Shown: piece by piece, positions 12,101 through 21,782 of the stretch
Layout of the letters: every line of letters starts with the position of its first letter
Numbering within the stretch: the stretch's first letter is position 1
Assembly: GCA_019279435.1 (NCBI GenBank)
Contig: JAAALK010000283.1
Location: 63,656,642 to 63,720,641 of the forward strand
Direction: 5' to 3'
Source: Zizania palustris
Lineage: Eukaryota; Streptophyta; Magnoliopsida; Poales; Poaceae
Length of the DNA stretch: 64,000 bases
Notes under the pieces: generated by a model
Database searches by the model: none
Seen by the model: only the letters and a program-made list of their open reading frames with translations
What the model was told of the DNA's origin: nothing
Position numbers and translations under genes: made by a program

Positions 12101-15100
12101 ACGACTGGTACTTAGATACTGGTGCTTCCTCCCACATGACATCCCATGACGGTACCCTCTCTCACTATTCGGTTCCACGGTATCCCTCTCCCTCTTCTAT
12201 TGTTGTCGGTAATGGTTCGCTTCTGCCAGTTGCCGCGACCGGGACGACATATCTTGGCCCCCTTACTTTAAATAATGTTCTTGTTTTGCCACAGCTCATC
12301 AAGAATCTTATTTCCGTTCGCCAATTCACTATCGATAACAACTGTTCTGTGGAATTTGACCCTTATGGTTGCTCTGTGAAGGATCTTCTCACGGGGACCG
12401 TGACCACCAGGTGCAATAGCTCCGGACCACTCTACCCTCTGCAGGTTCCAGTGGCGCACTCTCTTGTTGCGGGTTCCACACCAGCTTCACTTTGGCACCG
12501 TCGTCTTGGTCACCCTGGTCGCGAAACTCTTTCCAAACTTGTTTCGGCCATTCCCGCTTGTAATAAAGACTTGGATTCTATATGTCATGCGTGTCAGTTA
12601 GGACGACATGTTCGTCTTCCTTTTGGTACTTCAGTCTCTAGGGCGTCGAACAACTTTGCTCTTATTCATTGTTACTTGTGGACATCTCCTGTTGTTAGTG
12701 TCTCTGGTTACAAATATTACTTAGTTGTTCTCGATGACTGCTCACATTACTTGTGGACATTCCCCCTTCGGCTAAAGTCTGACACATTCATGACATTATC
12801 TAACTTTTTTGCCTATGTCTCTACCCAGTTCGGTGCTCGCATCCAGGCCATCCAAACCGACAACGGCCGGGAGTTTGACAACTCCACCGCTCGCACTTTC
12901 TTTACGACACATGGCATCCTCTTCCGCATGTCGTGCCCCTACACGTCTCCACAGAACGGTAAGGCCGAATGGATTATTCGCACCACTAATGACGTTATCC
13001 GCTCTCTTTTGTTTCAGGCGGGCATGCCTCCTTCATATTGGGCTGAAGCGTTGCACACTGCGACTCTACTCCTCAACATCTTACCTACCAAGACCCTTGA
13101 CTTCTCGACCCCGCACTTTGCCCTCCATGGTAGTGCGCCGTCCTACGATCATCTTCGGGTCTTCGGTTGTAAGTGTTACCCCAATCTCTCGGCCACTGCC
13201 CCCCATAAACTTTCACCCCGCTCCGCCCTCTGTATCTTCCTGGGATACTCTGCTCACCACAAGGGATACCGCTGCCTTGATCCTACCACAAATAGAATCA
13301 TTATTTCCCGTCATGTCATCTTCGACGAAACCTCATTTCCCTTTGCCGAGCAACCCTCACCTCCCAATGCTACGGACTTCACCTTTTTAGATGAATTTCC
13401 TAACACGGCAGCCGCTCCCATAGGGCTGCCAATTTTATCTTCTACAGGTACCTCTCCCACTGTACCACTTTTGGCGCCATTGGTTCCACCAGGATATCAC
13501 ACCCTACCTCACGCGGGTGTTGTGCCACGCGCGGCCACGGGTCCCTCGACACCCACCGTACCACGCGCGGCCCCGACTTCATCTTCGACGCCTACCCCCG
13601 TGCCATGCGCAGATGCCACGTCTCCTACACTTCCACGTGCGGGACCGGCTCTGCGTGTCTACTCCAGGCGTCCCCGACCAGCCGAGCCTCCTCCTCCAGC
13701 GGCATCCACTACTTCCCCAGCACCGGTGCCGCTACCTCCTGGTGCCGTTGCCGTTACCCCAACGGTGAACCAGCATCGCATGACGACACAGGCCAAGGAT
13801 GGGTTCCGAGTACCATCCCTGTTCCATGCCACACCACTATCTCCAGTACCGAAGACCTTTCGTGGTGCCCTTGCCGACCCCAATTGGCGGGCTGCCATGG
13901 AAGAAGAACATGCTGCCCTCATCAAAAACCAGACTTGGGATCTGGTTCCTCGCCCGCGGCATGCCAACATTGTCACCGGCAAATGGATATTCAAGCACAA
14001 GTTCCTCGCCAACGGTTCCTTGGAGCGTTACAAAGCACGTTGGGTCCTCCGCGGCTTCACTCAACGTCCAGGCATTGACTTTACAGAGACATTCAGCCCT
14101 GTTGTCAAGCCTGCCACAGTTCACATAGTTCTCTCGTTGGCTATCTCCCGCAAGTGGCCTGTTCATCAGCTCGATGTCAAGAATGCTTTCCTCCACGGCA
14201 CTCTGACAGAGACAGTGTTTGCAGCTCAGCCGTCTGGTTTTGAAGACCCTGTTCACCCAGACTTTGTTTGCCGCCTCAACAAGTCTCTTTATGGGCTGAA
14301 GCAAGCCCCTCGTGCTTGGGGACTTCTTCTTCGGCCTTCGACGCTGGATGACTTGGTGGTCTATACTGATGTTGACTGGGCTGGTTGTCCAGACACTCGC
14401 AAGTCCACCTCGGGCTACGCTGTGTTCCTTGGCGACAACCTGGTTTCTTGGTCGTCTAAACGGCAGAACACTGTCTCCCGCTCCAGTGCTGAAGCAGAGT
14501 ATCGCGCCGTGGCCAATGGCGTCGCTGAGGCTTCCTGGCTTCACCAGCTTCTTCATGAGCTTCATACTCCGCTTCACCGCGCCATTCTTGTCTACTGCGA
14601 CAACATTAGTGCGGTCTACATGTCTTCTAATCCAGTCCAGCATCAACGAACGAAGCATATCGAGATCGATCTTCACTTCGTCCGTGAGAAGGTGGCCATG
14701 GGTGCCGTTTGGGTCCTTCATGTCCCCACGACATCTCAGTTCGCCGACGTCTTCACCAAAGGGCTGCCCTCATCGGTGTTCACTGAGTTTCGGTCCAGCC
14801 TGAATGTTCGTGGCTAAGCACCGACGTTCATACTGCGGGGGCGTGTTAGCATATTCTGTTATATGTGTGGCCGGGCTGTTATATCCCTTGGCAAGGGGTT
14901 ATCTTCTAGACTAGTAATTCAGTTATAAGTAGTTATCCCCTTGCCTCTATATATGTACCTAAGCATGGCTCATCAATAACACATTCCATTCCATTCTATT
15001 CCATTCTCCTTCACATACAAGCTGGTGCAAGCAAAATTTTGTGTTTATCTTATACATTGGTTCATGAGCTTTTCACCCATTTCAATATGCTTTGCAATAT

Positions 15101-17022
15101 CTTCTTTGCTATTATAGTTGGAAACAATTTAAGGCAAAGTTATTAACTTAGCTTCTGTTGTAGTATCATGACAAGCAGTTTTATACCCAAGATGTATTGT
15201 TGTGAGAAATTTTATCAGGGCATACGTGCAGAGAATTCCACATACTGTTTATACTTCAGACATGCCATTGTTCCACACGGCAATAATATTCTGTGTACCA
15301 TTTATCAATGACTGCTTCTGATATTTGCTCGTGCTCTTTTTACAAATGCAGGTATGAGCCACAATCCTACTTGCTTGGATCAGATTATTTCCTCCATGCA
15401 TATGGGCCTATTTATGCTCTATCGGCTGATGTGGTGGCAAGCTTGGTTGCCTTGAGGAACAACAGGTAAGTAACAGTCCACATCCCCATCCTATTGTGAA
15501 GCTAGCATTCTTGAACTTGCCTTCTTACACCAGCTAGATAGTACCAATTATTTCATGTGGACTAGGGTTGTTCAAGTTGATTTTGGTGTAGCCTGCTTCA
15601 CTGGCTGACTGGCTGGTGGTGATGAGGCCATGGCCCACTGCTTTCCCAAAATGAACGGTTTTGAACGGGTTGGGAGAAACTGCCATGAGCAACCCTAATG
15701 TGAACCCATGTACTAGCTGTCAAGAAGTTGTATTGATGGATACTGTCTTTATGGTTTACATATATCCCTGTTCCAACAATTTTGAGCTATTCTTGGTAGT
15801 TGTAGCTTTCGTTAATAAAGAATGGTGTTGCATTTTAGCCAAACTTTTTTGTTTATTTGGTTGGACAAGGTAGAGCAAAGGGAAATAGTGTGTGATTATT
15901 GTTTAATTACTCAGATTATATTAAGCGAGGCCCTGGAACCTGAAGTATACATACTTCATGGATACTCATGGGCTTGAGCTTTCCTACGTAGGAATATTAT
16001 TGCATGCACTTTGCATCACTGTTGAGCTTCATTGGAGATTGACTCACGTTATACATTTGTTTGATGAATTCTTACATCTGTTTGTCCAGTTTCCGCATGT
16101 TCAGCAATGAGGATGTTACTATTGGATCTTGGATGCTCGCTATGAACGTCAACCATGAGAACACACATGCACTTTGTGCACCTGACTGTACCGAGTCCTC
16201 AATTGCTGTTTGGGATATTCCAAAATGTTCAGGTTATTTCCTTTCTTGATTCTTATATTGAAGTGGGTTTGAAGCCGAAGTGCTTGGTGATTTATGAATT
16301 TTTCTTTCGTTTATACGTCTATGACCCTGCTGGATGTAATTACGTCCTCCATTTCATATTATAAGACATTTGACTTTTTTAGGTCAAACTTCTCCAACAT
16401 TGACAAAGTTCAAAGGAAAATATATTAACATCTACAACATCAAATAAATACCTTATTAAGACATATTTTATTGTGGATTTAATGAAACTAATTTGATGTT
16501 GTAGTTGTCAGGATATTTTTCTATAAAATTGATCATTGACTTTAAAAATCAACTTATAATATATAACAGGAGGAGTAGCTAACATGTGTGTTATCACAGT
16601 ATACCTTCTTTATGATCAATTTCAATATCATGAAGGCCATGAATCAGTATGAATCAATAAAATTAAACCATAACCCGCAGAAATGTTGCACAGTAAACCA
16701 AACTCTTGTTAGGAAGTTCGGCAGAAGGGCATGTATAAAAGTAAGGGATGTGCTTGTGCAGATTAGAGAATCATAGAAGCTGGTTCTAAAACTCTTTGTG
16801 GCTAAAGTAACATATATGAATACGGACCTTGTTTGCCTAAACTACTCTAAAGGCATCATATGCTAATGCCTAAGGTATTTATTCCAGCTGACGCATGCTA
16901 ACATGTTCCTGAATATATATCATCCAGGGCTATGCCATCCAGAAGTAAAGATGCTAGAGCTTCATCGAAGAAAGGAATGCACAGGCGGTCCATCTGAGGT
17001 GGCTGAATCTGATGACCGATGA
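6131..17022 (+). CDS. Probable beta-1,3-galactosyltransferase (GT31 family), seven exons
   Basis: The inferred exons are 6131-6534, 9195-9347, 9419-9501, 9605-9704, 15352-15465, 16090-16232 and 16928-17022. All junctions are GT-AG and phase-consistent, giving 363 aa. Residues about 26-48 form a single hydrophobic signal-anchor, as expected of a type II Golgi membrane enzyme. The GT31 domain starts near residue 100 (FVGIFTGF, RRRALRSTW). The metal/UDP-sugar DxD motif is KADDDIYLRP (DDD at 206-208). NEDVTIGSWM is near 291-300, and the C-terminus contains WDIPKCSGLC. Members transfer galactose from UDP-Gal to glycans such as arabinogalactan or N-glycan acceptors; the acceptor here is unknown. 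The start is the first ATG after a GC-rich leader, directly before the basic N-terminus and anchor. Introns 1, 4 and 6 contain transposons, but coding sequence and splice sites look intact. Family call is firm; isoform is not assigned. Confidence 0.9.
7033..7401 (-). repeat. LTR (3' LTR in element orientation) of the gag-only element
   Basis: This aligns along its length with 8625-8987. It contains CA-rich and CACTAATTC-type short repeats. On the element strand its first dinucleotide is CG instead of the canonical TG. Confidence 0.78.
7560..8436 (-). pseudogene. Copia gag relic (UBN2-type capsid plus CCHC knuckle) with internal duplication
   Basis: The main open segment is 8436-7903 (177 codons). 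It encodes a Copia-type gag capsid region (KETAKEAWDALKEM, then a helix-rich segment ending near FLPIISTIEQWG). A 50-residue block is repeated in tandem. After 7903 the frame shifts and stops appear. About 7632-7673 on the same strand encodes a zinc knuckle, CRKCGEFGHFANKC, followed by an acidic tail. Gag packages element RNA. Frameshift and stops make this copy non-functional as it stands. Confidence 0.75.
8091..8390 (-). repeat. 150-bp tandem duplication inside the gag relic
   Basis: The copies at 8091-8240 and 8241-8390 are nearly identical with a few substitutions. The 150-bp length keeps the frame and doubles a 50-residue gag segment. Confidence 0.9.
8625..8987 (-). repeat. LTR (5' LTR in element orientation) of the gag-only element
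   Basis: On the minus strand it runs TG to CA and is followed directly by the Met-tRNA-type primer site at about 8610-8622. Confidence 0.78.
10354..10523 (+). repeat. Left LTR of intronic Copia
   Basis: TG...CA ended, 170 bp, and identical to 14844-15013. It contains a short TATA-like CTATATATG stretch and a terminal run of CATTC repeats. Confidence 0.95.
10533..10630 (+). repeat. Two tandem copies of a 49-bp leader repeat in intronic Copia
   Basis: A C-rich 49-bp unit (10533-10581) is repeated at 10582-10630 with two or three mismatches, between the primer site and the gag start. Confidence 0.8.
10634..11776 (+). CDS. Copia gag polyprotein (intronic element)
   Basis: This 380-codon ORF begins at the first ATG after the leader. 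Residues about 30-85 are an Ala/Glu-rich probable coiled coil. Residues about 125-300 match the plant Copia gag capsid domain (NYSRWREQFLLAV, TAREAWLAIEGHF, KRFKKMADDLGDLG). The last 40 or so codons look out of register: from about 11630 the expected basic gag C-terminus lies in the frame that leads into pol, so a small indel near a C-run around 11620-11640 probably separates gag from pol. No CCHC knuckle was found. Gag forms the virus-like particle. Confidence 0.85.
   Translation: MAGTPPTSVVDPADLVHRNDNDEPRRLADTRMAAREAALAEAQAAEEEAAAASSDRDAATERIRAALARAAKARADAAAAADPIAPPPGDGLDVPNTMALHEAAAILNLHAQAVSVQNARSLVPITLDTAGNYSRWREQFLLAVTKYSLQDHLFSDHATSALPDWTRMNAVVKSWLYSTTSSDLAEAVIDHRATAREAWLAIEGHFLGNQETRALHLDAKFRAFAQGDLSITKYCKRFKKMADDLGDLGEHVTDRTLVLNLIRGLNERYRDIGVHLRRGRPFPSFAAVRNELLLEEINMVQHPAAPPPPSSLRSPLHPSSPHQPMAAPLEPAPPNRTRKRSRRGATLQVALLPQPAAAPPPIPDQPPGPTRRGPPSTIRG
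11788..14817 (+). CDS. Copia pol polyprotein with internal RT deletion (intronic element)
   Basis: This is a 1009-codon ORF. The aspartic protease motif DTGAS is near residue 108. An integrase HHCC zinc region (HRRLGHPG, CHACQLGRH) lies at about 236-275. The integrase core follows, with D, D and E in VVLDDCSHY, QTDNGREF and SPQNGKAEW. The RT begins at about 700 with the fingers region (KWIFKHK, DVKNAFLHG) but stops after KQAPRAW near residue 843. The next residues, GLLLRPS, already belong to the RT/RNase H connection, so the palm with the YVDD active site is missing in frame. RNase H follows (DVDWAGCPDTRKSTSG, SSAEAEY). The reading frame is otherwise open and continuous with upstream sequence in the same frame. 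Confidence 0.9.
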   Translation: MWLGPRTPPLAQLPQGRMGPQQQQAMLAFQGPQQISQMAQQNPHQPLFFPPYGTPAGPLLQPQQQALSPWTPQAPHQPMTGAPAWDQSSLASTFSTMTLTPLVNNDWYLDTGASSHMTSHDGTLSHYSVPRYPSPSSIVVGNGSLLPVAATGTTYLGPLTLNNVLVLPQLIKNLISVRQFTIDNNCSVEFDPYGCSVKDLLTGTVTTRCNSSGPLYPLQVPVAHSLVAGSTPASLWHRRLGHPGRETLSKLVSAIPACNKDLDSICHACQLGRHVRLPFGTSVSRASNNFALIHCYLWTSPVVSVSGYKYYLVVLDDCSHYLWTFPLRLKSDTFMTLSNFFAYVSTQFGARIQAIQTDNGREFDNSTARTFFTTHGILFRMSCPYTSPQNGKAEWIIRTTNDVIRSLLFQAGMPPSYWAEALHTATLLLNILPTKTLDFSTPHFALHGSAPSYDHLRVFGCKCYPNLSATAPHKLSPRSALCIFLGYSAHHKGYRCLDPTTNRIIISRHVIFDETSFPFAEQPSPPNATDFTFLDEFPNTAAAPIGLPILSSTGTSPTVPLLAPLVPPGYHTLPHAGVVPRAATGPSTPTVPRAAPTSSSTPTPVPCADATSPTLPRAGPALRVYSRRPRPAEPPPPAASTTSPAPVPLPPGAVAVTPTVNQHRMTTQAKDGFRVPSLFHATPLSPVPKTFRGALADPNWRAAMEEEHAALIKNQTWDLVPRPRHANIVTGKWIFKHKFLANGSLERYKARWVLRGFTQRPGIDFTETFSPVVKPATVHIVLSLAISRKWPVHQLDVKNAFLHGTLTETVFAAQPSGFEDPVHPDFVCRLNKSLYGLKQAPRAWGLLLRPSTLDDLVVYTDVDWAGCPDTRKSTSGYAVFLGDNLVSWSSKRQNTVSRSSAEAEYRAVANGVAEASWLHQLLHELHTPLHRAILVYCDNISAVYMSSNPVQHQRTKHIEIDLHFVREKVAMGAVWVLHVPTTSQFADVFTKGLPSSVFTEFRSSLNVRG
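14844..15013 (+). repeat. Right LTR of intronic Copia
   Basis: Identical to the left LTR and followed by the target duplication CATAC. Confidence 0.95.
16341..16577. mobile_element. Stowaway-like MITE in GT31 intron 6
   Basis: About 235 bp bounded by TA dinucleotides. The imperfect TIR is of the CTCCNTTTCATATTATAAG type at the left, with its complement (CTTATAATATATAAC) at the right. The interior is AT-rich and non-coding. It matches the grass Tc1/Mariner-type MITE pattern. Confidence 0.75.
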
Positions 17023-18654
17023 GTTTTTCGTTCGTACACGGACTATGGACCCACATGATGGCAGAATGGTTGACCTGTACCACCTCGAATGGATTGCTGG
17101 AGCATTCACTGAGTTCAGCAGGCACAATCATTGCCTGGCCACATTGAGGAGGAAACCAACAACGCTAATTCAGGCGTCAGATGACACGGTATCACGGAGT
17201 TCTTGTTCTACATTCTTGTCGCGTTCTTATTTTGCTAGGACCGCAGATTACGGAACTATATGCTTTTCAGGAATGCTCATCATGTATCGTAGTGAAGCAG
17301 TTTTGTTGTATAGAGTGCATCACAGAGACGCAGATTAACATACCATGCTCTCCTATCTCCTTTTTTTTCCCGGTGCTGCGACTGCATCGACCGGGAATTC
17401 TGGTTTGATGATGGCGTGGCGTTGCTTGTGCCCTGCCCTAGTTTGCAACTGTGCATCGCCATCATAGATCAACAGATGTGGTAGCTAATCAAACAGGAAG
17501 GTTCCTCTCCTAGTTCCAAGGATTGGTTGCCGCAGCTGTTTGGATTTAATTCCAACAGCTACAAATAATTCAGACCACTTGCGTCAGTCACATGCATGCA
17601 TATTATCTCACCAATTTAAGTCGATTTGATGCAAGCAGCTGGATTCAAGAGTCAGAGCGAGTACATCACTGTCTGTGTGAATTGCTTGCATTGCATTATT
17701 GTACTTGGGACTGCATGGGCTAGCTAGCATATTTATCCTTGGATAGAATGGATCAGGTTCTCTCCAGTAGGCTCATCATCCTTGTCACTGTCACTGTTCG
17801 TTGGCTAAAATTTGCCATGAAAAACCCGTCACTGTCAGGGTTTCTGACTAGTGACAAGACCGTCTCAGACAGGGTGACCGACCTTCAGAGGGAGATTTTT
17901 ACAGGGGCTTTTGCAAAAGCCACAGACCACATGCTCCGGCCAGGCAAAAGATCCAAACCCCAAGCTGCCATGGCAAAAGGTTCCTTTCTAAAAAGCTTAA
18001 GTGAAAAGGAAACATCTTAGAATAATCCCAGTTAATGGAATGATCCAACGGTCCGAGTAAATTGCTTGTGGAATAATTTAAACCATTTGCGAATTTTATT
18101 ATTGAGGCAGAGTATCGTGCGGTACGAGTGCAAGGAGTCATGTCTTTGAGTGAATGATAAAATTCTGATTATTTTTACACCGAGCGGCAATTTACAAATA
18201 TTTTAGAGCGACTTTGAATGATAGGCTGCATAATCTGGTCTTCACATGATTGTGATTATTACTTTTTCCAGATTATGAACATTTCTAAGATACAAATATT
18301 CTTTGTATGATAAACAATTCGCTGTTAATTTAATCCTACTTCTGATTTAAGCTTTGACAGTCAGACCTAAGAAAGTAAGAAACTATACCATTGATTCTTT
18401 GATCGAGGAGGAAACATATTATCAGATTACAACAAGACCACGTTATTCCACAGTTGCCAGCTTTTGGCAACGTTTGTAAACATTTTCATCTTCGCACCAC
18501 CAATCAAAATCAGGAACCCAACAACAACAAACCACCCCTTAATTAACCCATTCTTAGCGAACACCGACGCAACTTAATAATTAATTAATTAACCAATTCC
18601 CCTTGAGGCAATCACTGCACCCGCCATGGCCGCCTTCGCCGGCGGCCGGCCGGC
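17023..18654. other. Convergent intergenic region (3' ends of GT31 and GDSL genes)
   Basis: The first few hundred bases are presumably the GT31 3' UTR, and the last 100-200 the GDSL 3' UTR. Short ORFs at 17.0-17.4 and 17.7-18.0 kb have no recognisable domain. I see no other gene. Confidence 0.5.
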
Positions 18655-20525
18655 CTAGCTGTGCAGGATGGCCGGGCTGCAGTAGGCGCCGTTGAGCCAG
18701 CCGTCGGTGATCTGCTTGTACGCCGCCTCGGTGAGGTGGATGCCGTCCCAGCTGAGGTGCGACGCCGGGTTGGAGCACGCCGACGCGCCCTGCATCCCAC
18801 ACCTCGCGTTGTTGTTGTAGTTGTACTTCCCACCTCCCGACCCGCAGCACGCCTCAAACGCCGTGCTGAATCCTGCCGCCCACACACACCCAAAAAAAAC
18901 ACAAATAACTTTGTTAAGATTTCATCAAAATGATGCACAAAGTTCAAAACTTTATGAGAAATTTCAAAGGAATCTAAGAACAGTTAACTTTGTTTCGGAG
19001 TAGCGTCATGTGTTTGGTAGGGAACATGTGGAGTTCCGGCGAGGGAACGGACGTGGGTGGGTGCAGTTGGATTCGTGGAAAACATACGTCCACCGAACCG
19101 GCGTATCCGGCCATTATTTCCCCATAATTTGGTCCATCTAGTCGTTGGAGCGAGACGACTCTGCCCACATAAAACGGCCGCCACGAGCTCGGCTAACCTT
19201 GCCCATGTCGGCCCCCCTTATTATTCTATCGTCGCCCCCTGCCGCCGCCGGCGCCGACATGCTCACGTTTCAATGGCTCACTCACTGACGAATCTCATCA
19301 CTGCTGCTCGTGTGCAAATTTTAAACCCGACCACGTTTTGCTTGTCCTGAGTTCTAACACTCTGGTTCTTTGTGTTGCGACATGGTGATGGTACGTACCG
19401 TAGGCGCCGGGGTTGCGGACCATGTCGTAGACGCCGGAGTAGAAGTCGGCGTACATGATCCGAGCCGAGCTGTACTTGCTCTGGAGTGCAGAGATCTTGG
19501 ACTTGAGCTGGTTGTTGTGGTTGGTAGAGAGGTCGTTGAACTTCTTGAGGCAGCCGAGGTTGTCGTAGTCGGCGCTGTTGGAGGTGCCATAGATGGAGAT
19601 GTAGATCGGGAAGCAGCCGATGGGGAGCACGCCGGGGACGACGACGTTGACGGCGCCCAGGGCGATCAGCTTCTCGACGCCGTTGGAGATGGTGTTGACG
19701 ATCTGGGACGTGTAGGTGCTCGCCTGGTCGGTGTTGTACCCGCCGAACAGCATCGCATTGTAGTCGTTGCCACCGAACTCGCCGAACACGAACAGCGAGT
19801 TTGCAAGGTAGCTCTTGCAGCCTGCCGAATTCAATTCAGTTCGTCAGAGAGAAAGGCGAGGAAAGATTCAATTTTTATGCCAGCTACCAGCTGGAGCTGC
19901 GGCTTGTGATGGCAGGCAGGTGCAGTGGACAGTGGTGATTACTCACTCTGGCCGCAGACGGAGCTGGAGATCTGCTGGAACCACTGGATTTGAAAGCTGA
20001 TGGGGCCGTTGTTCCAGATCTTGTCGGAGAGGCCGAGCGAGCTGAAGAAGTTGGCGTCCATGGCGGTCGCGCCGGTGATGGCCATGTTGGCGCCCTTCTT
20101 GAAGTCGGCGCTCGTCGACTTGGACGGCGGCAGGAACGGCAGCCCGAACTTGCTAGCTGCAATTAAGCACCACCAACACCACCGGCGGCGGCGACCGGCC
20201 CGCCGTTAACAAACAAAGACGAAGCAGTGATCATCGGGGTAAGTAAGGATCAGTGAGTTCAGTTACCAAGGAAGTCGACGATGACGCGGCCGTCGCTGCA
20301 GCGGCAGGTGGGGGAGCCGAAGTAGGTCTCGCCATAGGGAGGCTGGGTGAAGGTGATCGACGACGGCTTGCCGTTGGTGCACAGGTTGCCGGTGTCCGTG
20401 ATCGAGTCTCCGAAGTTGTACAGCGCATTGTAACTCTGCGCCGCCGCCTCCGCCGCCATCATCGCCACGCACAGCAGCAGCAGCATCGCCGCCGGCGCCG
20501 ACGGCGACCAGCAGTGCCTCCCCAT
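18655..20525 (-). CDS. GDSL esterase/lipase, secreted, four exons
   Basis: The inferred exons on the minus strand are 20525-20267, 20156-19947, 19821-19399 and 18872-18655. All junctions are GT-AG in phase 1, giving 369 aa. Residues 1 to about 29 form a signal peptide (MLLLLCVAMMAAEAAA core). Block I is YNFGDSITDTGN with the nucleophile Ser41. Block II has the oxyanion Gly in ANMAITGATA (Gly115). Block III is FGGNDYN (Asn175). Block V is WDGIHLTEAAY with Asp340 and His343. All SGNH catalytic positions are therefore present and the length is typical. The family hydrolyses acyl or acetyl esters in the apoplast; the substrate here is unknown. ATG 20525 is chosen because the apparent in-frame extension upstream begins at TTG, not ATG. 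Confidence 0.93.
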
Positions 20526-20678
20526 TGCTACTGCCCGCACCGCACGCAAAGCGTGGCAACGAAAGCTACAGCTACTGCTCCTGACACCAAACGGGAGGAA
20601 AAAAAGAAGAAAAAAAATCGGCAGAGCAGAGCAGAGCAGAGCACTTGACGAGTGGAAAGGTTAGTGAGAAGCCTCGCG

Positions 20679-20686
20679 TTTTATAG
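20679..20686 (-). promoter_or_regulatory. TATA box of the GDSL gene
   Basis: CTATAAAA on the minus strand, about 154 bp upstream of the start codon. It would place transcription start near 20650 and give a 5' UTR of roughly 125 nt. Confidence 0.7.
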
Positions 20687-20944
20687 CCGTCAGAAGGCAG
20701 GCCGCCCGTGAGCAAGGCTAGCGGCACGTTTTGGCTGTCGCGTCTGCCTGCCTATCTTGGCGCATATACAGGTGTAATGTAATGTACTCGTAGAGGCAGC
20801 AGTGCCTGCCTGCCAAAGACACGTCTCCTCTCTTAATGTGATTCCAAATATATCAGCTAAGTTTTTTTTAACTTAAAAGTGATTTCATAGTAACCAAGAA
20901 CGATCATATATTATAATTTTTAGTGTTAATTTTCACTACTACAA

Positions 20945-21190
20945 ACCGTCACTGTAGTGGCGTTGGGCAAAACCACTGTAGTGGCGGGCCATTAGATGCC
21001 CGCCACTACAGTTGCTGGTGCTGACGGCAGCACCGGCGCCCGCCACTATTATTAGTAAAGTAGTGGCGGTCGGTGCTGATGTCATCCCGGCCCGCCACTA
21101 TTGTACCAATAGCAGCGGTGAGCACTAGTGCTGCCCGTCGCTGCTAATATGGCCGCCACTAAAGTATTGATGACATCACTTGCGACCGCC
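20945..21190. repeat. Left subterminal repeats of the CACTA element
   Basis: Copies of AGTGGCGGG and CCCGCCACTA in alternating orientation can fold into hairpins. They match the array at 24008-24310. Confidence 0.8.
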
Positions 21191-21782
21191 ACTACTATTC
21201 TAGCTATAAATGCGCAGCTTCTTCCTCCCCGAGCTTTACCAGAGTTCGCATTTAATTTTGTCCGTACAATGGCGACAAAAATCTAGATAAAGAGGGGGGA
21301 GGCTTTGTTTTCGTTTCTTTTGAAGGATCTCATTCTAGGAGTTAAATCCATGCCGAATTTCATATTTATTTTGTATTTAATCATGTATACAATGAGTTAT
21401 TAGAGTTTTACTAATTTAGGGTTTGTGAATAGAAATTTTCAAATAATCTTCCATTTACAGTGTTACCTTCTCCCAAATGAACAAATATGACCCTCCTCAC
21501 AATTATTCATCACTTGTATATTGATTTACGTCATTTTAATCTCTTTTTTAATTTGATTTATGATTATAGATCTAGAGTTATGTTGTTTGGAGAGAGAGAA
21601 ACCAATATAGTTAATTTATTTAATAATTTTTTCTGCTTAATAAATAGTTTTAATTAAAGCATTGAGGATTTTTAATTAATGTTGTTATGAGCGATAATAA
21701 ATCAATATATTTTCAATTTGTAAATTACTAAAATTAACAATAATGAATTTATTAATATTTTTTCAAATAATATATGTTTTAG

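Larger units (their letters stand above)
10349..15018 (+). mobile_element. Ty1-Copia LTR retrotransposon in GT31 intron 4, sense orientation
   Basis: The element spans 10354-15013 with the 5-bp target duplication CATAC at 10349-10353 and 15014-15018. The two 170-bp LTRs are identical base for base, indicating very recent insertion. A Met-tRNA-type primer site (TGGTATCAGG) starts at 10524, and a G-rich polypurine tract precedes the right LTR at about 14834-14843. The order gag, protease, integrase, RT, RNase H is the Copia order. The RT is internally deleted, so the copy is non-autonomous. Confidence 0.95.

Noticed and set aside
17739..18020. 93-codon ORF between the two enzyme genes
   Set aside because: No domain, no splice or codon support; most likely chance.
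19370..19909. Plus-strand 179-codon ORF
   Set aside because: Val/Asp-rich antisense shadow of GDSL exon 3.
20525..20549. N-terminal extension of the GDSL protein
   Set aside because: The apparent upstream start is TTG; ATG 20525 directly precedes the signal peptide and lies downstream of the TATA box.
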